NCBI GenBank assembly: GCA_008704415.1
Contig: VXIS01000154.1
Span: 41,604-105,603, forward strand
Length of the DNA: 64,000 nucleotides
Source: Sphaerosporella brunnea
Lineage: Eukaryota; Ascomycota; Pezizomycetes; Pezizales; Pyronemataceae
Direction of reading: 5' to 3'
The first letter of the stretch is position 1; each line of letters starts with the position of its first letter. Positions 46,450-59,383 of the stretch are shown piece after piece. Position numbers and translations under genes: made by a program. Below the pieces are notes generated by a model, which made no database searches, had not been told where the DNA came from, and saw only the letters and a program-made list of their open reading frames with translations.

Positions 46450-48830
46450 ATGTGCGAACCCCCTTCCCTGGCGGAACAGTCGGTACGAAGCCTGCCCCCA
46501 GAGGAGAAGCAGCCGGCGGATAATTGCGACAGCGACACCAATAGCAATGTTGCTGCTGCTTCCGCCTCTGGAGCACAAATACCATCCCTAGAACCCGGCA
46601 CTGCTACCAACGAGCTGCGGGAACCCGTTGCAGACGCCGCACCAGAACACGAAACTCCCGAAATTGCCCCACCAACATCAGCCATTGCAGACTGCTGCTC
46701 TTCGCCCATACAAAATGACGCGTCGCCCACGCATCCTGGCCGGGACGCCTGTGCCGCTGAACCCCAGAACGAAATCGAGCGCCGCCAGCGAGACTCCGGC
46801 CTTGCGTCGATAGATATAGAGCTTTCGCAACAATCCGAGATCTCGGCTACCCAACCAGTGCCGAACGAGTGCCAACGGCAGAAACCCGATCCCAACGCCG
46901 CCGAATCCCAGGAAGAAGCAACGGAATTTGCGGGACCTGACAATATGCCAGCGACCGTCGCCGGCAGTGCATCGTCGCCGGCAGTAAAATCTGTGCCTTC
47001 CCCTGTTGCAATTGCTGCCGACGCGAGGTCAATTACGGCAAGATCTATAGGGGGTCGCAGCTTGTTCGCACCTTCAACTATATCGCCAGAGGATGAAGTA
47101 TTAAGCCTGAGGGTTCGCAGTCTGTACGATTCCGGTGTGGGCGGGATGGGTAGCGATGTTAGCAGCCAGTTTTCGTCGGATATTGCTCGGAGGCGGATAT
47201 CAAGCATTATTGAGGAGTCAGCCCATCTTGGAGTATCACAAGTACGGGGGACCCGGAGTAGTTTTCCTGGTGCGAGTCGGGATGTGGCACGAAGAAGCCG
47301 TATGGGCGGCAGCGTCGAGGGTGGGATCTCCGAAGTAGATTGCTAGATGCACCGCTTCTGACTGCAGTATAGACTTGAGATTAGGCGGGATACCGGATGG
47401 ACCCGAAGCAGACAGAGCCGACGCCGATGCCAGCAAGCGATCTAGTATTGTGGCAGGAGGATTAGAGGATTGGGAGGATTTAGAAGGCCATGACATCGAT
47501 CGGTAAGTGTATTCCCGAATGCAGATTTCACAGTGGCTCACATTGCGCTACAAGATATGGCTTTATCAACCATTCGTACATCAACTCCACAGCACCGACC
47601 CCCGAGGGTGCGAAAGCCGTCCCCAAACGGGTTGCCACCACGCTGTTTCGTGCGTCTCAGGAGCCGCGAAGACGGCCGGGTGCCCTTAAAACCCTTCGAA
47701 TGTCACCGTCCGCGCCCGAGATGCTCAAATCTCCGCTTCCCGAAAAGTCCATTGTCATGCGTGATAAAGAAAATAGCAGGTCTCGCAAGTGGAAGGAGAT
47801 GGCTATCCGGGGAAAACAGCGTGGTGGAGCTAACTCAGGTCCAGGCACTGGTATGGAATGGAGTTTTGTGACGACTGATTCCAAACTCATTAGCCGGGCC
47901 TGGAAGGGAATCCCAGATTGCTGGAGAGGGGCGGCGTGGCATGCCTTTTTGTCCTCAAGTGCGGCATCTCGACAGATCGGAAAGCCTGATGCGGAACTGG
48001 TTAGCATCTACAATGTGGGTTTGCACACTAGCTGGGCCATAATTTCGGTGGAGTAGACCTCTGATGGTATGACAGGAACTCATTGAGAGGCCATCTTCAG
48101 ACGATGTACAGATCGATCTCGACGTACCGCGTACGATAAGCTCGCACATAATGTTTCGGCGAAGATACAGGGGTGGACAGAGGCTTCTTTTCCGAGTTCT
48201 TCACAGTCTAGCACTCTACTTTCCCGAGGTTGGGTACGTCCAAGGGATGGCTAGTATTGCCGCGACATTACTTTGTTATTACGACGAGGAGACGGCATTT
48301 GTTATGATGGTTCGCCTGTGGGAATTGAGGGGACTCGCACAGCTGTACACTGCAGGTTTTGGTGGTCTTATGGAGGCACTGGACGAGTTCGAAACCGGCT
48401 GGATGAAAGGAAATACAATCAGTAAGAAGCTGGTAAGCCTCTAACGATCAGTACATCACGTGCTATCCTGCTAACTCATTTGTAGAATAATCTAAACATC
48501 GGCCCAACGGCATGGGGTACCCGGTGGTATCTCACTCTGTTCAATTATTCGATACCGTTTGCTGCTCAACTGCGCATCTGGGATGTATTCATGCTCCTTG
48601 GCGACCCCGAGCCCGGCTCAAAGACACATTTCGGTGGAACACTAGACGTCCTGCATGCGACAAGCGCGGCTATTTTGGACGGACTACGCACCATCATCCT
48701 TAAGTCGGACTTCGAGGAAGCGATGAAAAACCTCACAAGCTTTATACCCGTCAAGGACGAAGACTTGCTCATGAAGGTGGTCAAGGGCGAGTGGAAGGCG
48801 AAGAGACGGAAGTTTGTCGGTCATTTCTGA
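46450..48830 (+). CDS. TBC-domain Rab GTPase-activating protein
   Basis: Predicted exons are 46450-47320, 47373-47502, 47555-48014, 48076-48432 and 48486-48830, giving 720 aa. A long disordered, Ser/Glu-rich N-terminus precedes the TBC domain (about 450-690). Both catalytic fingers are visible: Arg506 in 'IDLDVPRT' (IxxDxxR) and Gln543 in 'GYVQGM' (YxQ), so the GAP should be active on a Rab GTPase. The N-terminal 'GIPDCWRGAAW' and 'NNLNIGPTAWGTRWYLTLF' blocks are family-typical. The target Rab cannot be read from sequence; fungal relatives include Gyp-type proteins acting in Golgi and endosomal traffic. The first intron is the least certain: donor GTGGGA at 47321 and acceptor TATAG at 47372 were chosen because they keep frame. 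Confidence 0.9.
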
Positions 48831-51800
48831 CGGTGACTGATTATGGGATTGATTTACGACAGCGGGGTGTTTTTCAAAGAGGCGTTGTATAATATTTGTG
48901 TGCCGTTCACATTTCTTTTTTTAACACCCCACCATGTTGGAAGTTATTTTCCTTCCACCTTTCTTTTTCCTTTTTCTTTTCTTTTCCTTTTTCTCTTTTC
49001 TTTCTTTTCGATGGGGGGCCACGTTGTATTTTGGTTCTACTTTCTTTTTCTTCTTTTATTCTTCCTTTTTCGGTGGGGTTAAGGCGTTTTTGGCTAATTA
49101 CTTTCTTGTGTTATGGTTGCGATCGTTTTGTATACTTACCTTTTGGCGAGGTGATGTTTGATGTATCGATAATCGGGGGTAGTTACAGGTTTTTGGAAGC
49201 ACGGTGCGGAGATAGCGCACAGGTGGCGGAGAAAGATGTAGTTTTGGCTGTGGTTGTGGACAATAATTCTGAAGTTGGCGAGTGACCGCAAGTCAGTGAA
49301 CAGTTAAGGTATCCATAGAAAGAGGTGTAGTGCGTGGGTTTAAGGCCAAAGGAGATGATGACATCTCTTAGAGCTTAACTCCGGCTTCCCGACGTTTTGT
49401 TCGGTGATTGCTCATGACTCTGGCCGGGGGGGGGGGGGGCCTTCATTCTTCATTCCAGCAATTTCCAGTGCATGGACTCCTCCATCCACCCAGCGTCTAT
49501 TAGATACACATAGCCAAGCTTCACATATCCTCAATCTCGAACATTGAGTAGGCCCTTGCGGTCCTGGTCATCTTTCTGACTTTCTGAGCTCCGCCAACCA
49601 ACCATCAAATTGCCATTTTGTTCATGGTACATAATTGATAATGGGAAATTACCGCACCGGCCTGGCAGCGTTTGATCCGCACGGGCAGGGTCCCCAGCAC
49701 GAAGATGACTAAGGACCACGGTGGTCCGAGAGAGAACTTGGTCTGGAATTAACAATCTTTGGCCAGTGCGGCGGTCATGGGAGAGAACTCGCCGGAGAGG
49801 ATGGTGAGTAGAGCAGGCCCAAGCCCGTACATCTGAAGTGATCACGAACTGTGATATTCATACCCACCGGCTTAGACAGCATATCTAGAAAGAATTTCAT
49901 CCCATCAAGATGTCGGTACGGACGGAGCATAAAAGTGGCTAGATACCTGGTCGCCGGGCCGCGATGTCTCGTGGCAATGGTTGAGCCACCCCGCCCGCCC
50001 GCTCGCCCGCCCGTTGGTTCGTTGGTTTTAGGTAACTAAGTGGTATCTCAGTGAGTTTATCATTAAAATGTAGTTAGGTGCCAATTTCACGATAGTACTG
50101 TACATATATCATCTATATGGAACGTTGTTATATATTAAATACCTGCCGGGGCCCCTCATGCCTCAACTCAACGGCTTTTGCTCGTCACATGAAGCGATGT
50201 GCAATCCAATTCTCGCCTGGAGCTCGCTCGCCAAATCCTGGACTCTGTGGCTGATGGTGGGTGGGAAACGCAACTGGATGTACTCTAGGTGTCTTGGCGC
50301 GGCAGACGAGATGCCGAGCTGCTCGTGGGAGGGGACAGTTTGATCAATCTGTGATTGCGCTTATCAAGGTGAGTTGTTGATGAGCGTTGTTGTGCGAGTG
50401 CAAGTACAAACAACAGTAGAGTATGCCGGACGGTGGGTAGTTGAAATTGATTTTTTTTGATTGCTCCACATCCGAACCGATGAGTGCTCTCTTTGATCAT
50501 GGGTCGAAAACCCTGGCGGTATCTTGGTCCGGCTTCATGTTTTGGTGGTGGCGATGGTAATGATGATGGTGATAATAATTGCTTCTACCAGATAATAACG
50601 TTCCATGCGACACGCCTCACGACCGGTCACAATTATCTTTGTGACCACAGGATGCGATATGTAGATGAGAACTCGCGAAGTGCGTGAATCCCTGTCCTTT
50701 TGCCGACGATTTACCCAACCAAAAAGTTCGAAACCAAAACACTGGGACGGAAAGTGATTGGTTAACCGGAACATGGTGTGTTTGATATGTGAATGTGTGG
50801 CCGCAAGTGGCATTTGCTCCCGACACTGCGATCCCTGACCGCCTGGTTTGAAAAGCACGTTGTTTTTTTTGTCTCAGACGTGGGCGCTGGCCGAATTGGG
50901 AAATATATTTGCACTTTGGGCGTTTCGAGATCCTGATAATTTCCCTTGCACCGCTTCGGAACCAACTGGTGCTGCGAGTGTGTTATGTACCAGGAAAAAT
51001 ATGCTGCATACTGCATACTCCGATTTCATATGGTACGAAGATGCTGTTTACAGCTTCCCGTAGCGCCCTGACTGGTGTTTTGGCTTGGTCTGGTCGTTTG
51101 CGCTTCCGTCGATACACACTGGTGCTCTCAAATTTCACCTATCCACGGTTCAACTTTGCGGATAATTCGAGAGAGGAAGTTGGAATAAGCATGAGACAGA
51201 CCCAGTCGAAGTTTCAGCGGGGAAGTTTCGAGATCAGCTCGAGGTCTAGCCAGGGTGAGACAGGTGGAGGCGGGCGGTTCTTTTGTGTGTGATGACAACA
51301 TATTCAACGGCCATGTCCGCTTTGGGTGTTGGGCATGTCGAAAACTTCAATTGTACCCCCATAGGCCGGCAATTATAATGTCTAGAAGGAACTTGACGAA
51401 GATCTGTGGTCCAGTGACAGTATTTCCGTAAATCGACGTAATGATAACCCTATCCCGGTTATGATAGTGCCAAATACATACAGGTATCTCCTTGTAGATA
51501 CTTGTTTGGCCAAAGTTCAGTAAGTTGATAAAATCCATTGTTGTGACCCGGTAGAACTCCAGGTGCATTACTCTCGGTACTTGATTTAGCGGGCTCCATA
51601 TAGACAACGAATTACTCGCATTGCCCGTGCCCGTCCTTGTTAAAACCGCACGATGTTGCACGAACGGCCCACTATCCCAGACAAGCAGAGCGAGGTAATG
51701 TTCCGGAGCCATGATACGGCGGTAGTCTCAACTCTTAGGCTGGCTGGGACGAACCAGGAAGTCGTGATACGGTAGCTGGTGTTGTGCCTGACTCGGTGAA

Positions 51801-53945
51801 AGGCCCGCTGTAGTGCGCCGACTGAGTACCAGGTAGGTAGGCACTTCAGAAAAAATTGCATGCTCTCAGAAATGGCGTCTAGCTGAATTCCAGTAGACAT
51901 CGAAGGTGGTAGTTAGATGTAGCTTACAATTAAGGCAGGGGTATATACCGGTATTTTGCATTTAGCCAGAGTAGAGAAGAATCGCGAGAGGTCTCAAGTA
52001 CGAGCCCAGAGGAAACGTTAGTTGGAAACTGAGTGAGGAACTTCACCGCTGACGAACGGGGTTTCCTTGCGGACTTAAGTCTTAAGCACTGTTCGGCCTA
52101 GCGCGGCTTAGAAATAAGATGCGGCTCGGCGGGAGCCAAGTATATTTAGTACACACTTAAGCTTGCCCGCTTGACACCGATGCGGAGGCCCAAGGACGAC
52201 CGAGGGGAAGCAGGATTGGGTGCCCTTGAAATGTCTTCGGAAAAGAGCTCATTTGACGAGCAAAGATGACGTGCTCAGTGGACACCCCTGGAGCTAGGTA
52301 GCTCCCTTCGCGACTTCGAATTCTCGAGATGCGATATATCGATATCGCGGTATCGAGAGCGCCTGCGAATTCAATATTTTTTCTGGAAATGCATCGCCGG
52401 GCTTTCAATATATGTATATCTTCAACTGGCAAGGCTTCGGGGACAATCAGCTGCAATGCAAAGGCCCCTCGTTGCACTCTCCTTGATGTGGTCATGAACG
52501 GCCCCAACGTATACGCCACGAAAAGTATATACCAGGGGTGCCTACCTCAACCGCATACCAGGTTTAGTGAAGCAAGGCCGCGAAAAGAGCTGGATTCGTT
52601 TCCCAAGGAAGTAAGATACTGCAAATAACACGGACTCGTTGTATAGCACTGAGCTGCGTCGAATTTATGAGGCAGGGCCCCGCCAGTAGATATGTTTTTA
52701 ATTGTTGATGCGGTGCACGCCTCCTTTGGTAGATATTTGTCCCTCAAGTGGGTACTTCTTATAAGCACAGAGTGAAAAGCTTACCATGGTCGAATCAGAG
52801 TGAAACACGACGTGGACAATTCTCGAAGGCGGCAGCCACATTCAAGCCACAAGAGCTGGGCGAATTGGGAAGGTCGCTAAGGCGCGTGCACTTGAAGTAG
52901 CCCTCTCAGTATGACTTTGCTCAGAAAACACTGCTGCTCCTCATCGCCAACCCTGATCTACGATGGTCGTTCGATGCATCTTCGGTACCCAGTGCTGTTT
53001 GTTTACACCTTACCCAAAGTGATACGTTGAACCATCTGCTGCACGGGTGTTGTTCGCTCCGCTGCTGCCGCCACAGAGATCGAGGACGCGTCGGCATCGC
53101 TCTGGATGCTGCGCCGACTGGGGCCATCTTTACCCATCACGGCTGGCAGCGACGACAGCACGCTTATCTTGGCGAAATGTGCGATATCAATCAATAGGAT
53201 TCGGAACATTGACGTTGCCATCCACACATTCGTACGGGGCAATTATTGCGTTGCATATGTACTGCATCGCACTGCATCCCGAGCCAACCTATCGAGATCG
53301 AGGTAGGTAAGAGTACCTAATGTATGCATTACGACGTCTCTTCCTGAAACTGCTCGCTTCGTGCCGACGGGATGCTTTCCCTCTTCAGCCCTTTTCCAGC
53401 CCAGAAGCTACGCTCAGAAAGTCCGGGTTCGATCCTGCAGCTATTTCCTGCGGGTTTCATGTTTGGGCTAGCACCGCTTGGTACCGTTCGCCTGTATTTT
53501 GGTTCGAGATCAGGCGATTTTGTTGTTCTTCGATCCATTGATGGGGCAAATTCAGTCGAACATGAACACAGCGCTTGCAACTTTCCCATGGTACTTGCGC
53601 CGTATTGTTCTCGAAGACCCGAGTTCCGCTGCTGTGGAGATTCCCGACTGACGGTGATTGGACAGGAAAATTTACTTTTTTCTCCTCGTCAGTTACCAGT
53701 AGCGCCTTTTGGCAAAAGGCGGTTCGATCTGTGGTGCGGTGGTGGTTCTGCAGGGATAGACTGCGGTCCCCCCTCCACTTGCTTCCCCAACTTCCGCAGC
53801 CGGTGTGGCAGATGGCAGACAGATATCGATGCGGTTTAGAGGCTGCCTTTTGGTCTCAAACCGCACACTCCCCCATATTTTGGCTATTCTTTTCATTTTT
53901 TTTCGCTCGCAACTGGAAGAAGCTAAGTCTTAGAGGAAAAAAAAG

Positions 53946-53976
<31 letters not shown>

Positions 53977-55206
53977 CAAAACCGCCAGCAGACTCGCCTC
54001 GTCCGTCGACGACGCCACGGACGCACAAGACAAGGGAAGGGATCAGGGATTGCCCAGTCCATCCAGCCCCTCTTCAGACCTCCCCTTCTTCCTTCCTCTC
54101 CCACGAGCTTCCTACGCCTGCATGTCGGTCTCTGCTGCCTGACTGCCTGTCTCTATTCTTCTCCAGCTGCGACTCGTCGCGCAGAATTCATTCTGTTATT
54201 CGTTTCTTGTCATTCCCTTCCTCGGTGGGCACACGCGCCGCCCCGCTCCCTCACCGCCACTATTTTTTTTTTTCCAATAATTCGCATTATTCGTTGCTGT
54301 CTGTTTCTTTGCAGGACACAACTTGATCCCCAATCACGAGTTCGAGCTGGCTTACCCCTAGCAAAGTGCAGTATACACACACTCATTTGTCCTGGTCACC
54401 GCCTGTCCGTTGTTGATTTCACGGAACGGCCGCTTTAATCAATCAGTCTTCCCCCACACGCAAGACGTTTTGTATCATTGGCATCCTACGATTGCCAATT
54501 TGCTCTGAGAAGCAGCAGTAACTTGTACTGGATCCTCAGCAACGAATACAGCCCTTCTATCTTCTATTTCACCACACTCCTTTTATTCAGTCTCGCAGCT
54601 GTGTGGCGCGGCTGCCATTTTCATTCTTGGGCGCACCTGCAGGCCAATTACTAAGTTTCTTTGTGGAGACGTACTTCAACTCGATTTCGCCCTGGTATAA
54701 ATATCGCGGGCATATTGAGCGGCTCTAGCTCTGCTGGGCAACGCTTTCTTATCGTTCTCTCGACGTCACTGGAAGTCGACCATCCTTTGTATCGGGAGGA
54801 GCATTTCTGTTTTTGGGCATCCGAAGAGTCCTTCGTACTAGGATATCGCCCGTTTTCCGCCATAGCTGGCGTTGCGGCTGGATTTGTGTTGGCCGTCAGC
54901 CACACCACACTCATACCACACACACACACACCTGACTATCACCTTAAAGTACGGCGCACTCTGTCGTCCGTTCAGGCTGCCCGTTTCTGTTTGTGCACCC
55001 GCCTTTAGCTTTGGTTACATTTCAGCCGTGCATCGTTCCCCGAAGCAGGGCGCTTTGGGCTAACCATCTTTCCCGTCGACAGATATAGGTGACCCGGAAG
55101 TCGATGTGTGGACTTACGATCATCTGCCATTCTCATCTCGTTCCGCTGCCGGCCGTTTCAACAGTCTAAGACTCTCCACGGCTTTTGCGCTGCATAATCG
55201 ATCCCT
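48831..55206. other. Long intergenic region and probable leader of the Pro/Gln-rich gene
   Basis: This 6.4-kb stretch has no frame with a recognisable domain. It contains T-rich 3' flank sequence (48905-49090), a G run (49426-49439) and an A run of more than 30 bases (53937-53974). The last 1.2 kb before 55207 is pyrimidine-rich with CA/TC motifs and could be promoter and long 5' leader. The longer minus frames at 51347-51712 and 52157-52519 show no family resemblance and look like chance or decayed repeats. Confidence 0.5.
53937..53974 (+). repeat. Long poly-A tract
   Basis: More than 30 A interrupted once by G. It may be a nucleosome-excluding promoter element of the downstream gene or the tail of an old retroposed sequence; neither can be shown here. 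Confidence 0.85.
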
Positions 55207-56709
55207 ATGACCACCCCGCACCGAGGTCTACCTCCCCCGGCAGCTATGAATTTGCCTGCGCCATCCCAGGGCTCCAGTCCGGGCTTAGGGCCGTTGCCAC
55301 ATCCATTCACCGGTTCCGAAGAGACGATGAGGACATGGTTGTTGGCCAAGATGGAGGAAGAGAGAAGGAAGGCGGAGGAAGAGAAAACGAAGCAGGAGCA
55401 GGCGCGCGTACGTCAGGAGGAGTACAAAACGGACCAGAGAAGGATGGAACAGGAGATGCTACGGGAATCTCTCAAGTACGGTGTTCCGCCGGCACTCGTG
55501 CCGCTGGTGATGATGGGAAACAACCCACGCGGAGAATGGGTTCATGAATGGGTTGCTCAGAATATGCCACTGTTGCAGCAGCAACAAGGGCATCCACCGC
55601 CTCCTGGACAGCTTGCCATTACAGGCCCGCCTCCGCAGGCCTCGCCGGCTCCTACTCTCCGGCGTGAGACTCGGTCGATACAGCAGATGCACCCGCAAAC
55701 CTCAGTTGCGCCAGTCGCAGCCCCGCCACCACCGCACCACACCATGGGACCTCCGAGTGGTACAGCTGGAGGGCCACCGCCCCACTACGTTTCAACCTAT
55801 CAGCTTCCTGGAACTGGTACGATGTCGCGGTCTATGCCGCAAGCTCAACCAATGCAGCAAGGGCAGGCTGCGCCGCCACGTTCAAATTTGCCTAGAATTA
55901 ACACTGGTGAACTGCAAATTCAGCATATTCATCCCAATGCACCAGCTCCGATGGGGCCGCCGCCTGGGGCGCCAGGTCCGCCGGGTCCTCCGGTGCAGCA
56001 TCAATCCCATCAACAGGAAACGCCTACGGTTTCACAGTCACCTATATTTTTTCATCATTGGGTTCCTCCAAATTCTCAGGCTCAATCCGGAAGTTCGTCT
56101 GCCCAGGCCACAGCCTCGCCACAGAGACAATTAGATTCTCCATTTTCGCATAATCCTGGCCCCAATGTGCTGTCGGGGCAAGATTACCATGTGAGCTCGC
56201 CAAAGAAGAGAAAGATGGCGACTGTCCAGTCCCAGCAAGCGCCACCGCCAAGTACTCAGCCATTTTCCCCACAGACCCATTCTCTGTCTTCGCCAGCTGG
56301 CGCCACACCTAGGACGCGCCGCGGACATTCTCGACAAAGGAGCGACACCAATCCACCTCCGATTCGGAGCTTCGAACCTTACTCTAGGCCGACGACTCGT
56401 CAGCGCAGATCCCTCGGCGCAGGGGACGTACCCTCCATAGGGGAAGAGATTAGACATGGTGCCCAACAGTCGTCGTCGTATCAGCCGTCGGCCGGAGATA
56501 GCGGAGGATCGGCGGGCCACAGCGGCAGTGGCACACCACAAGAGCAACACCATCAGAGACAACAGTCTGCACCGCCGCCTCAACATTCTCGACCGCCTTC
56601 TCGGCCTTATTCGGCTGGGTCCGACTATCGGGGACCTCCCTACCAACCTCCATCATCTCAGCCGCCACAGGATGCTAGAAGCGATCGAGGAGATGGCGGT
56701 CGGAATTAA
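55207..56709 (+). CDS. Pro/Gln-rich protein with charged N-terminal helix, function unknown
   Basis: A single uninterrupted frame encodes 500 aa. Residues about 38-90 (EETMRTWLLAKMEEERRKAEEEKTK...) form a strongly charged helix or coiled coil, followed by 'ESLKYGVPPALVPLVMMG' and 'EWVHEWVAQNMP', the only segment that looks conserved and folded. The remainder is low-complexity Pro/Gln/Ser, with basic patches (SPKKRKM at about 336-342, and TPRTRRGHSRQR) that could be nuclear localisation signals. The composition suggests a nuclear or RNA-related regulator, but no domain was recognised. An in-frame ATG at codon 14 is an alternative start. A long pyrimidine-rich leader precedes it. Confidence 0.8.
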   Translation: MTTPHRGLPPPAAMNLPAPSQGSSPGLGPLPHPFTGSEETMRTWLLAKMEEERRKAEEEKTKQEQARVRQEEYKTDQRRMEQEMLRESLKYGVPPALVPLVMMGNNPRGEWVHEWVAQNMPLLQQQQGHPPPPGQLAITGPPPQASPAPTLRRETRSIQQMHPQTSVAPVAAPPPPHHTMGPPSGTAGGPPPHYVSTYQLPGTGTMSRSMPQAQPMQQGQAAPPRSNLPRINTGELQIQHIHPNAPAPMGPPPGAPGPPGPPVQHQSHQQETPTVSQSPIFFHHWVPPNSQAQSGSSSAQATASPQRQLDSPFSHNPGPNVLSGQDYHVSSPKKRKMATVQSQQAPPPSTQPFSPQTHSLSSPAGATPRTRRGHSRQRSDTNPPPIRSFEPYSRPTTRQRRSLGAGDVPSIGEEIRHGAQQSSSYQPSAGDSGGSAGHSGSGTPQEQHHQRQQSAPPPQHSRPPSRPYSAGSDYRGPPYQPPSSQPPQDARSDRGDGGRN

Positions 56710-59383
56710 ATTTTCTCACATCTTATTTCTTTGTGCGTACGTTATGGGAAACGAGCTTGCTGCTGGGCATTGCATTCAGCGCTGATAGGAGTTTTCCACG
56801 CGGCGTCGCTGGGTATACTAAGGCAGCACACCCTTCTTTCTGGAGTTTTGTTTTTTGCGCGGGTTACCATTCAATCAATGTATCATTATATCGTTTGTTT
56901 TCTTGGCTACCATTCGTCTTACATATTTAGGGGGCTCGGGTTTTTTTTCTTTTTATATCTTGCGTTCTGGTTGTTTTCGCCGAGTGAGCCTTTTTTTGTG
57001 TCTTTTTTTTTTTTTTTTTTGGAAATTTTGGAAATTTTGCCGCAGGATTGGGCTTGATGCATTTCCTTCTTCGACCGTTATCCCAAGATGGGAAACGAGA
57101 TTTTGCATGTAGTTGCGCCCCCATTTTGGAGCCCTCTTGGTTTTTATGTACCTGCCTTTGATGTATGCAGGAGGGCATCCATACGTTGGTTGTTTTCTTG
57201 CAACGATATCAATGGGTGCAGAAAGAAACTCTTTGCATTGCACATCGCTGGGTTTACGTTTGGAGTTTTGGGGGAGGTGGGGGGGCGGGGGGGGGGCGCT
57301 GGGGGTTGCTGTATATTTGTGTATTTTGAGTGCCGTGGAATGTGCGTGTGTATATTGGGCGCGGTCTCAGCATATCAACGGGAGTTCCTCTTTTTTTCAC
57401 ATCGGGTTTTTTTATCGTCAATAAAGAAGGCAAAGGATGCCACCACCACCTCTTACCTCAAGATTAGAACCTGCTATCCTTCGATGAATCTGTGTGTCCC
57501 AGTTGTTGGTGCTTGATTCCTCGACTAGGACCCCATGGATCACGTCGCATGTCACAAGGGACGTGAATGGGGTATATTCCCGTGGGGATGTTGGAGATGT
57601 TGCGGAGGAACTGGTGCTTTCGGGCTGCAAGCTGCCAACGCCCTTTCGTTTCCCAACCTTGGGGTCCCGCCACATCCCACCCCGCTCGTCCAGCCGAAGG
57701 TATACATAGAGTACTTCACGCCTCGATCAACGTATCCAAGTGGGCAGCTACCTACCTTCCGAGCTCTGTCTCTTCCAACCACGAGCGTTGTTGTCTGCCC
57801 CTCGCGATCAGTTCGAAGCTGTCCGGCGCCGTCACACCCCGCCGAATCGAACTCCTCAACCTAGCCGGGGGGACACGCCTCATCCCGTCGTCATCATGAC
57901 TGCTACTGCTGCCGTGTTCCGCTCGCCAACGTAGTGCGGCTTGCTGCAAAAGCACGTCGCCCGACCTCCCGCAAGCTTCACCCAATGATTCTACGTACAA
58001 ACTACCTACTTTCTCGGTATATCTCACATCATGCCTGGTTTTCTCTGGTGAACCTCGGGAGAAGGTCGCTCTCGGTGATACAGGATTTTGCTGATGGTTC
58101 TTTGGCCTAGGTTCTTTGATTATCTACCCAACGTTTGCGATTATGCAGTCCACAGTTCACGGGCATGTTCGACTCGATAGATGCTGCAAGATACAACTGT
58201 TCCCCACTTCTCGTTCCCTGCAACAGTCTACCCGCTACATAACTCAATAAACGGATGTTTGCAGCTTGCGTTTCGTTGGCCTAACTCCCGCGGCTTTGCT
58301 CCTTCATCAAGAACGGAAAGGAACAGTTTCTATCATCAGTGACCCGTGAACCACAAAAGTAAGTGAGGTTTTCAAATTCCCTGAATAGGCAGTTTGGGCT
58401 GGCAGTAGGTATATACATCCGTATTCACGGAACCGTATTTACATATATACTTGCTGTTGGTAGTTTTCACTTTACATGAGCCGAACTACATGAATCAGGT
58501 CCTCGCACCTGCTTTTCTCCCGTTTCGTTGCATATTGCAGATGGAGCCATCAAGGCCCTGAGGGTGCTAGATTGAGACCACAACCCGGGTCCGTCAAAGC
58601 GGTATCTCAGAGGGAAAACAGCTCCACAGATTGAGCATATAGGGACCGGTTCTCCATGCTTTTTTGTGCACAGACGTACCCCCTTGCGCATAGAATTGTT
58701 TGAACTGTCCAACATTGCCCCTCCTCCCTATTCATCGGGGGATATTACCGTCAGACGCAGCTTTGTTGAGGGCAATTATACTCTACTCTAGATATATCAT
58801 GCAAACGGATTGAAATAGAGCATGCTGTTTGCTCAAGATGCCAATAGTTGCCGTAGTGGATACAAATTCTGATGATTTTACTGGTAAAAGAAGTGTGAGG
58901 CAGGATATTCGTGTTTTTCTGTTTGTTTCGAAATTCTGAGTATCACTTGCATGTGGCTTGATTGCTTGTATTGTACTTGTCTAGAGTAGACAGATCAAAT
59001 AGAGTATTTTCCCCGGGGGGCATGCCTACCTGCGTCCTACATACAAACAAGCCTGCAAGCAAACACAGCCTTGCTCCTCGCCGTTGTCGTCGGCCGGAAA
59101 TTGCACCCCACTCGTCCGACTGTGTCGTTTGATGTTGTAACCAGCCAGCCACTTGCCAGTGACGTCAACTCAGCAGCAGCACCGCCACTAGAGCAGAACC
59201 TCTACGAACGATTTTTTTTTTCTCGGCCGCGGGTTGACTATGCTTTTGATGACAGGGCTTCAGCCCAAGTAAGCGAGCGAGTTGCGATGTGGCGTCTTTG
59301 AAATAAAGTTTTGGTTAGCTTAGCTTAGCTTAGCTTCCTTCCCCACCTCTTCCCACCAGAGTCACCACACACCACAACAGAAG
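56710..59383. other. Intergenic region, no gene recognised
   Basis: This 2.7-kb interval has T and G homopolymer runs (57003-57020, 57279-57298) and a TTAGC pentamer repeat near 59316-59336, just before the OGFr-domain gene. All open frames are short and overlap each other in several frames without domain content. Confidence 0.5.
59316..59336. repeat. TTAGC pentamer repeat
   Basis: About four units of ttagc lie roughly 50-70 bp upstream of the OGFr-domain protein start, in its leader or core promoter. Confidence 0.88.

Noticed and set aside
46446..47207. 253-codon minus-strand frame
   Set aside because: Antisense shadow of the first exon of the TBC gene.
53575..54438. 287-codon plus-strand frame with poly-Lys
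   Set aside because: The poly-Lys comes from the poly-A tract; the rest is pyrimidine-rich leader-like DNA without domain content.
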